In this document: piece after piece, positions 61,989 through 64,000 of the stretch | Layout of the letters: every line of letters starts with the position of its first letter | Numbering within the stretch: position 1 is the stretch's first letter | NCBI RefSeq assembly: GCF_900108185.1 | Contig: NZ_FNVA01000002.1 | Coordinates: 310,001 to 374,000 of the forward strand | Reading direction: 5' to 3' | DNA length: 64,000 nucleotides | Source of the DNA: Bryocella elongata | GTDB taxonomy: Bacteria > Acidobacteriota > Terriglobia > Terriglobales > Acidobacteriaceae | Translations under genes and position numbers: made by a program | Notes under the pieces: generated by a model | Told to the model about the DNA's origin: nothing | Database searches by the model: none | What the model saw: only the letters and a program-made list of their open reading frames with translations

Positions 61989-63005
61989 CTACTTCTCGCC
62001 GATCGCCTGCAGTTCGAGTGGGTCGACGCGACCGGAGTTTGGCAGCATCTGCCAGGCGGACTCGTCGACGACCTCGAAGTCTCTTGCTGTCACCCGGCCG
62101 AGGCTGTGCAGTTCGTCGTCGTTCCAGCGCGGATCGGAGAGGCCGCTGATGAAGATCGCAGAGCCATTGTCGGCGAGGATCATCCCGTAGCGTTTCATCG
62201 CACGCAGGATGACCTGGTCTTTGGCGGGGAAGCCGGAGATGTCGAAGTTGGCGCGCAGCCGCATGCGCATCCCCATCGGCGGCAGAGTCTCGTCGGTTTG
62301 GCTGGAGGCATCGTGACGGGCGGGCCAGATGTGGGCCTTCTGGGTCCTGGGTACCGTGAAGCGGATGGCGTGGTGGATCTCACCGGAGGCGACTTCGTCG
62401 TAGCGGACGAGGCCTGGCAGTATCGGGAGCCCCGCAGCGTCTGCCGAGGTCTTGCCGTCTTCGCGCAGGGCGTTGCTGGTGAGATCGAACTTTGACGCCG
62501 AACCGACGTGCCAGACGCCCGTGGGCAGCTGATGCGCGCCGAAGAGCTCGTACAGCAGGCATCGCCGGGTGTCCATCAGGAGAATGTGCGAGTCTCCGCC
62601 GGCTTCGAGGTGGGGATGCGCGGGCATGGGGTAGCTGCCGAGGTCGCTGTCGTCGCGATACTCGATCTCGAGCTGCACCCACTTGGTACCGGTCGGTACC
62701 TGGCTCACCCAGAAGCCGTTGCCAGGATCCTGCCCGAAGTCGGGGTGCACCTTGGCCGCGGCGCCTATGCTGGCGATGTACGCAGGGGTCTTATCCGAGA
62801 CGGGAAGCTTGTCGACGGGCGTGTTCCAGACGTTATCGGCGGGGAAGACGGGGCAGCCGTTGAAGGTGTTAGCACCGGTGGCTGCGGTTGCAGGTTTCGC
62901 CGCGGGCCGGGCGGGCGCCGGGGCACAACCTGCGGTCGCGGTGAAGAGACTGACTGTTGCAAGACAAAGGCCGGCCATGCCGAACCCGATGCGCCATTGC
63001 GGCAT
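61989..63005 (-). CDS. Probable lipoprotein of unknown function
   Basis: About 338 residues. The N-terminus has a hydrophobic signal (MAGLCLATVSLFTATAGCAP) with a Cys in lipobox-like position and an Ala/Pro linker. The folded part begins with CPVFPADNVWNTPVDKLPV and includes DSHILLMDTRRCLLYELFGA, HAIRFTVPRTQKAHIWPARHDAS and MKRYGMILADNGSAIFISG. I know this pattern only as a conserved uncharacterised exported family. ATG 63005 has GAGGA 9 bases upstream; ATG 63035 is an alternative. Confidence 0.68.
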   Translation of the reverse strand: MPQWRIGFGMAGLCLATVSLFTATAGCAPAPARPAAKPATAATGANTFNGCPVFPADNVWNTPVDKLPVSDKTPAYIASIGAAAKVHPDFGQDPGNGFWVSQVPTGTKWVQLEIEYRDDSDLGSYPMPAHPHLEAGGDSHILLMDTRRCLLYELFGAHQLPTGVWHVGSASKFDLTSNALREDGKTSADAAGLPILPGLVRYDEVASGEIHHAIRFTVPRTQKAHIWPARHDASSQTDETLPPMGMRMRLRANFDISGFPAKDQVILRAMKRYGMILADNGSAIFISGLSDPRWNDDELHSLGRVTARDFEVVDESAWQMLPNSGRVDPLELQAIGEK

Positions 63006-63062
63006 GGAGAAGATCCTCAGAGACTGCTTGAGCATACTAGGCAGGCACTGGTGGCGCGGGGA

Positions 63063-64000
63063 TCAATTCGCGAGCGGGAGCCGGATGATGAATTCGGTGC
63101 CGGGACGTACATCCGGGTTCGATTCGAAGGTAAGCGTGCCCTCCGCCCGTTCGACCATCTCGCGTGAGATCCAGAGCCCGACCCCAGTGCCGCCCTCGGC
63201 GCGTGTCGTGTAGAACGGCTCGAACAGGTGGCGGCGCGTCTCTTCGGAGATCCCCATGCCTTCGTCCCGGATGCGGACTTCGGCGAAACCTGAGGATTGC
63301 CGCAGCGTGAGCGTCACGGGCTGTCCTTCGGGGGAGAAGTGGGCGGCGTTCAGGATGAGATTGAAGAGCACCTGGCGCATCTCGCCGGGAACCAGGCTGA
63401 CGATGAGCGAGTCTTCAAGGGAGGTGACGAGCCGGGTGTGAGCGGGAAGGTGGAGGTTGGCGGCGAGCTCGTCCACGAGCTGGCTGAGATTGACGGATTG
63501 CGGGACCTGCTTTTGTCCGCGGAAGAGCTCCAGCGTGCGCCGTGAGATCTCGGCCAGGCGTTCGACCTGCTCTTCGGCGCGTGTGAGCATCTCGGCGGAT
63601 TCAGCGTCTGCGGCAGAGCCTCGGAGGAGGAAGAGGATGTTGTTGAGCGTCTCGAGGGGGTTGTTGATCTCGTGGGCCAGCGTGGCGCTCATGCGGCCGA
63701 GGGTCGCGAGGCGCTCCATCTCGCGCAGGCGGGCGTTCTGCATGCGGCGCTCGGTGGCTATGGTCACCTGCTTGGCGATGAGGCCGAAGAGGTCGTTCTC
63801 GTCGGAGGTGAACTCGTCGCGGTGTGTGCTGCCGAAGGACAGCGTTCCCGCGATGCGTCCCTGGATGATGAGCGGCTTGCAGGAGTAGCAGCGAATGCCG
63901 AAGGTGCGGATGAGGAAGGTCTTCGGGTCGTTGCTGGAGAGCACGTGCGTGGCGGTCATGGGAAGGCAGGTCTGGGCTACGGTGCCGCAGATGGCTTCCC
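63063..64000 (-). CDS. GAF-domain sensor histidine kinase, cut by the right edge
   Basis: At least 312 residues; the frame continues past 64000, so the N-terminus is missing (an ATG at 63959 is internal, because EAICGTVAQTCLP precedes it in frame and belongs to the GAF domain). GAF ends near ATERRMQNAR. HisKA has the phospho-His in ATLAHEINNPLETLNNIL. The ATPase domain has the N-box VLFNLILNAAHFSPEG, G1 RIRDEGMGISEETR, F-box HLFEPFYTTRAEGGTGVGLWIS and final GTEFIIRLP. Two Cys (GIRCYSCKPL) in the GAF core could sense redox state or bind a cofactor; that is inference. Confidence 0.88.
   Translation of the reverse strand, partial: EAICGTVAQTCLPMTATHVLSSNDPKTFLIRTFGIRCYSCKPLIIQGRIAGTLSFGSTHRDEFTSDENDLFGLIAKQVTIATERRMQNARLREMERLATLGRMSATLAHEINNPLETLNNILFLLRGSAADAESAEMLTRAEEQVERLAEISRRTLELFRGQKQVPQSVNLSQLVDELAANLHLPAHTRLVTSLEDSLIVSLVPGEMRQVLFNLILNAAHFSPEGQPVTLTLRQSSGFAEVRIRDEGMGISEETRRHLFEPFYTTRAEGGTGVGLWISREMVERAEGTLTFESNPDVRPGTEFIIRLPLAN

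Overview
The window looks like chromosomal DNA of a high-GC acidobacterium (Acidobacteriota, Terriglobia/Acidobacteriaceae type, near Granulicella, Terriglobus or Edaphobacter). This is inferred from the paired VWFA proteins of the acidobacterial type, a 1006-residue Oar-like TonB-dependent receptor with a carboxypeptidase-regulatory-like N-terminus, the gene order ylxP/DUF503-rbfA-nrnA, and the style of the intergenic repeats. I see no rRNA, tRNA, CRISPR array, transposase, phage gene or replication origin. Coding density is high and most genes are ordinary chromosomal genes.

Layout. 1-5.1 kb: a gene end, a HisA-like isomerase, a small membrane protein, two divergent VWFA proteins and an EamA permease. 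5.1-12.9 kb: two proteins sharing one N-terminus (TatA and a small membrane protein) on either side of a PPK2 kinase, an outer-membrane barrel, a GNAT protein, a GT39 transferase, then nrnA, rbfA and a DUF503 gene. 12.9-21 kb: a BtuB-like receptor, a Tat-exported amidase, a GH28 enzyme, a flavin monooxygenase and an ATP-grasp enzyme. 21-32.6 kb: a complete Wzx/Wzy-type exopolysaccharide locus (priming transferase, Wzc-like co-polymerase with a degraded kinase domain, Wza-like export protein, GT4, flippase, polymerase/ligase, GT2, GH26-like protein), the last four coding regions overlapping by 4 bp. 32.6-38.3 kb (minus strand): a POTRA-like protein, tagatose-bisphosphate aldolase, and a soluble histidine kinase / NtrC-type regulator / pseudo-receiver set. 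38.8-49.9 kb: RNase PH, a UBP-type zinc finger, an M28 peptidase, a CDGSH protein, a CocE-type hydrolase, a DUF5666-like protein next to the Oar-like receptor, and a GNAT protein.

50-60.6 kb is an almost complete purine (urate) degradation cluster: guanine deaminase, uricase, 5-hydroxyisourate hydrolase, OHCU decarboxylase, allantoinase, allantoate amidohydrolase, ureidoglycine aminohydrolase and ureidoglycolate amidohydrolase. Together they would take guanine (via xanthine/urate) to glyoxylate, CO2 and ammonia; only the xanthine-oxidising step is missing here. Homoserine dehydrogenase, a probable lipoprotein and a GAF histidine kinase (cut by the right edge) close the window.

The most unusual signal is not a gene. 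At ten or more places there are purine-rich arrays built on a strict 7-bp period (units such as ATGCGAG, AGTGAGT, AGGGATT). The largest is 21 consecutive heptamers at 56336-56482. They lie within a few bases of start or stop codons, sometimes supply the stop codon, form inverted pairs between convergent genes, and occur twice inside the allantoinase reading frame, which also carries a third, different intergenic-type repeat. Two families of short palindromes (cores GGCTGAAGCC and GGCACGGC-N4-GCCGTGCC) occupy many of the remaining gaps.
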